Part shown: in pieces, positions 61,934-64,000 of the stretch
Layout of the letters: every line of letters begins with the position of its first letter
Numbering within the stretch: position 1 is the stretch's first letter
Assembly (NCBI GenBank): GCA_903888485.1
Contig: CAISTS010000023.1
Coordinates: 1-64,000, forward strand
Reading direction: 5' to 3'
Length of the DNA: 64,000 bases
From: an uncultured bacterium
Lineage (GTDB): Bacteria; Pseudomonadota; Alphaproteobacteria; Rhodospirillales; Rhodospirillaceae
Made by a program: the position numbers and the translations under genes
The notes under the pieces: model-generated
What the model was told of the DNA's origin: nothing
Seen by the model: the letters and a program-made list of their open reading frames with translations, nothing else
The model's database searches: none

Positions 61934-62772
61934 ACAAGCGCTCCTTCATCGCCGCGGCACTCGTCGCCTTCGCTTTCGCAGCGCCCGCCCGCGCCGAAGT
62001 GCGCCGGGTCGTCTCGCTTAATCCCTGCCTTGATGTCATCCTCGTCAATGTCGCCGACCGCGAACAGATCGCCGCCCTTAGCCACTTCTCGCGCGACACC
62101 AGTTCCTCGACTATTGCCGAGCTCTCGAAATCCTTCCCCATCACCTACGAGTCCGCCGAGGAGGTTCTATCCTTCGCGCCGGACCTGGTGCTTACCAGCC
62201 GGCACTCGTCGCTGGGCACGCGCAATGCCCTGCGGCGTGTCGAGATCAAGACCGAGTTGTTCAGCGAGCCCAAGAGCATCGAGGAAAGCCTTGCCCACGT
62301 GCGCCGCATTGCTGAACTGGTCGGGCACGCCGAGCGCGGCGAGGAACTGATCACCCGCATACAAATCGCACTGAAAGACGCCGCACCGGCGCCGACCGCC
62401 GCGCCGGTGCCTGCGTTGATCTATCAGCGCAATGGCTTTTCCACCGGCGGCGGCACGTTGGTGGATGAAATGCTGCACACCGCCGGCTTCGACAATGTGG
62501 CCAGCCGGTATGGCCTTTCGGGTTGGGGTAACATCTCGCTCGAACTGGTGGTCGCCAATCCGCCGCGCATAATCCTAGCGGGTGAGGATGTGCCCGGCAT
62601 GCCTACCTGGGCGGATCGCGTCCTGCGCCACCCGGCGCTGCGCAATATCGAAGGGCGCATGAAGCGCTTCACCTTTCCCGACCGCCTCATCTACTGCGGC
62701 GGCCCGGTGCTGATAGAGGCGGCGAGAGCGCTGGTCGCCGCGCGCCGGCAGGCGGAGGAGATGACTCCATGA
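61930..62772 (+). CDS. btuF: Periplasmic cobalamin-binding protein BtuF
   Basis: The 280-residue protein starts at TTG 61930, overlapping the cobD stop by four bases, and has a signal peptide (to about residue 22). The mature part has the two-lobe type III binding-protein fold: VVSLNPCLDVILVNVADREQ, SFAPDLVLTSRHSSL and GTLVDEMLHTAGFDNVASRY. It collects B12 delivered by BtuB and passes it to BtuC. It overlaps btuC by four bases. Confidence 0.9.
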   Translation: MNKRSFIAAALVAFAFAAPARAEVRRVVSLNPCLDVILVNVADREQIAALSHFSRDTSSSTIAELSKSFPITYESAEEVLSFAPDLVLTSRHSSLGTRNALRRVEIKTELFSEPKSIEESLAHVRRIAELVGHAERGEELITRIQIALKDAAPAPTAAPVPALIYQRNGFSTGGGTLVDEMLHTAGFDNVASRYGLSGWGNISLELVVANPPRIILAGEDVPGMPTWADRVLRHPALRNIEGRMKRFTFPDRLIYCGGPVLIEAARALVAARRQAEEMTP

Positions 62773-63755
62773 CGGCCATATCGCGCGGCGCGCTGTTCGC
62801 AATCCTGCTGTTGGCCATGGCCGTTCTCGCCATCGCCAGTCTCAGCGCCGGTAAGATGTGGGTGCCGTGGAGCGCCTGGTTTGCCGCGGTGGATGATCCG
62901 CGCTGGACTATCGTCTTCGAGTTGCGCCTGCCACGTACGGTGCTGGCCATCGCCGTCGGCATGGCATTGGGTGCATCGGGCGCCGCACTGCAGGGCTACA
63001 CCCGCAATCCCCTGGCCGATCCCGGAATCCTCGGTGTGTCATCCATGGCCGCTTTTGGCGCGGTCATGACGCTTTATCTCGGCATGTCCGTGACGTTCCC
63101 CTGGTTGCTGCCTGTAGGCGCGATGTTGGGCGCTTTCATCGGCGTCGGCACCTTGTTGCTGCTCTCGGGTTCCGCATCGAGCCTCCTCACTTTTGTGCTG
63201 GCGGGCATGGTTCTCAACACGCTATCCACCGCTGGCGTCGCGCTGGCGCTCAATCTCGCGCCCACGCCCTGGGCCGTGAACGAGATCGTCAATTGGCTGA
63301 TGGGTTCGCTGGCCGACCGCAGCGTCGAAGAAGTGCGTATGGCGCTGCCATTCATCGCCGTGGGCTGCGCGATCCTGTTCACCATGCCACGCGCGCTCGA
63401 TGCGCTGACCTTGGGCGAGGCCGGCGCGCGCTCCCTCGGCATCAGCATGGAGCGCACGCGGCTTTGGCTTGCGCTCGGTGTGTGCCTCGCCGCCGGCGCC
63501 AGCGTCGCGGTGACGGGCGTCATCGGCTTCGTCGGCTTGGTCACGCCGCATCTCCTGCGGCCACTTGTGGGATCGCGCCCGGGCGCGCTGCTGTTGCCAA
63601 GCGCCTTGGCAGGCGCGGTGATCGTGCTTGCCGCCGACATCATCGTACGACTCATGCCGTCAGCCGCCGAACTCAAGCTTGGCGTCGCCATGGCGGCGAT
63701 TGGCGGACCGTTCTTCCTCATGCTGCTCATTAACCTGCGCCGGAAGGCGGCATGA
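62769..63755 (+). CDS. btuC: FecCD-family cobalamin permease BtuC
   Basis: The 328-residue membrane protein has about nine to ten hydrophobic helices and the FecCD motifs LRLPRTVLAIAVGMALGASGA, GYTRNPLADPGILGVSSMAA and GVIGFVGLVTPHLLRPLVGS, quoted here in family order. It forms the inner-membrane channel for B12. Overlaps of four bases with btuF upstream and btuD downstream show tight coupling. Confidence 0.93.
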   Translation: MTAISRGALFAILLLAMAVLAIASLSAGKMWVPWSAWFAAVDDPRWTIVFELRLPRTVLAIAVGMALGASGAALQGYTRNPLADPGILGVSSMAAFGAVMTLYLGMSVTFPWLLPVGAMLGAFIGVGTLLLLSGSASSLLTFVLAGMVLNTLSTAGVALALNLAPTPWAVNEIVNWLMGSLADRSVEEVRMALPFIAVGCAILFTMPRALDALTLGEAGARSLGISMERTRLWLALGVCLAAGASVAVTGVIGFVGLVTPHLLRPLVGSRPGALLLPSALAGAVIVLAADIIVRLMPSAAELKLGVAMAAIGGPFFLMLLINLRRKAA

Positions 63756-64000
63756 GCAGCCTTACCGTTCGCGACGTCCATGTGCGGCTGGGCCACAAAC
63801 AGGTGCTGGCGGGCGTCAGCGCGATGTTCGCGCCGGGCCAGATCACCTGCGTCGTCGGCCCCAATGGTGCGGGTAAGTCGACGCTGCTGACGCTGCTCGC
63901 CGGCTTGCGCAAGCCCGACAGCGGCGAGGTGCGGGTCGACGATGCGCATATCGGCGCCTTGCCGCCGCGCATCCGCGCGCAGCGTATTGGCTATTTGCCT
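63752..64000 (+). CDS. btuD: Cobalamin ABC ATPase BtuD, partial
   Basis: The first 83 codons begin at ATG 63752, overlapping the btuC stop, and the gene runs off the window. The visible part has the N-terminal strand LTVRDVHVRLGHKQVLAGVS and a Walker A motif GPNGAGKSTLLTLLAG near residue 40, standard for BtuD/FepC-type ATPases. It completes the BtuFCD importer. Confidence 0.93.
   Translation, partial: MSSLTVRDVHVRLGHKQVLAGVSAMFAPGQITCVVGPNGAGKSTLLTLLAGLRKPDSGEVRVDDAHIGALPPRIRAQRIGYLP

Overview
The window is about 64 kb of GC-rich, gene-dense bacterial DNA. Five TonB-dependent outer-membrane receptors, a sigma/FecR/receptor relay, Tat-type secreted enzymes, MaoC/MmgE/CaiB-type CoA enzymes and many small secreted proteins point to a Gram-negative alphaproteobacterium, broadly like the Rhizomicrobium or sphingomonad/caulobacter groups. 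The genus cannot be fixed from this sequence. No rRNA, tRNA, CRISPR array or insertion sequence was seen.

Left part (1-24 kb): a small Arg/Asp-rich secreted protein; an ECF sigma factor, FecR and TonB-receptor operon; a GT4 glycosyltransferase facing a methyltransferase-like/GINT1-like pair; a large periplasmic CxxCH and beta-propeller protein; a four-gene MaoC, MmgE/PrpD, acyl-CoA dehydrogenase and CoA-transferase operon; small hypotheticals; an AIM24 protein; an M28-PDZ peptidase with a TolB-like propeller; an unusual 1047-residue class A PBP; and an NHL propeller.

Middle (24-39 kb): a Q/N-rich protein, a beta-helix surface protein with two duplicated C-terminal units, an exonuclease III relic, a complete polyamine-type ABC importer, a DUF6496 protein, two divergent TonB receptors and a tandem pair of paralogous secreted proteins.

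Right part (39-64 kb): the most interesting locus runs from 39.8 to 49.2 kb. It holds a secreted protein of unknown family, a DUF1592/DUF1588 protein with a CxxCH motif, a Tat-type DUF1552 protein, and three paralogous secreted proteins, each with three PF03640-type repeats carrying a spaced cysteine pair, with a LysR regulator between copies one and two. Then come an extensin fragment, a PhyH dioxygenase, divergent PhoX and PhoD phosphatases with a TonB receptor, and a truncated P5C dehydrogenase. The window ends in a vitamin B12 uptake operon: promoter, cobalamin riboswitch, btuB, cobD, btuF, btuC and a btuD cut by the window edge.

Several genes carry frameshifts or are relics: a small secreted protein at 15.4 kb, the AIM24 tail, exonuclease III, extensin, putA, cobU and cobD. 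Most shifts are of the +1 kind, so single-base sequence errors must be separated from real decay. The cobU, putA and extensin remnants lack large blocks and look like true deletions.
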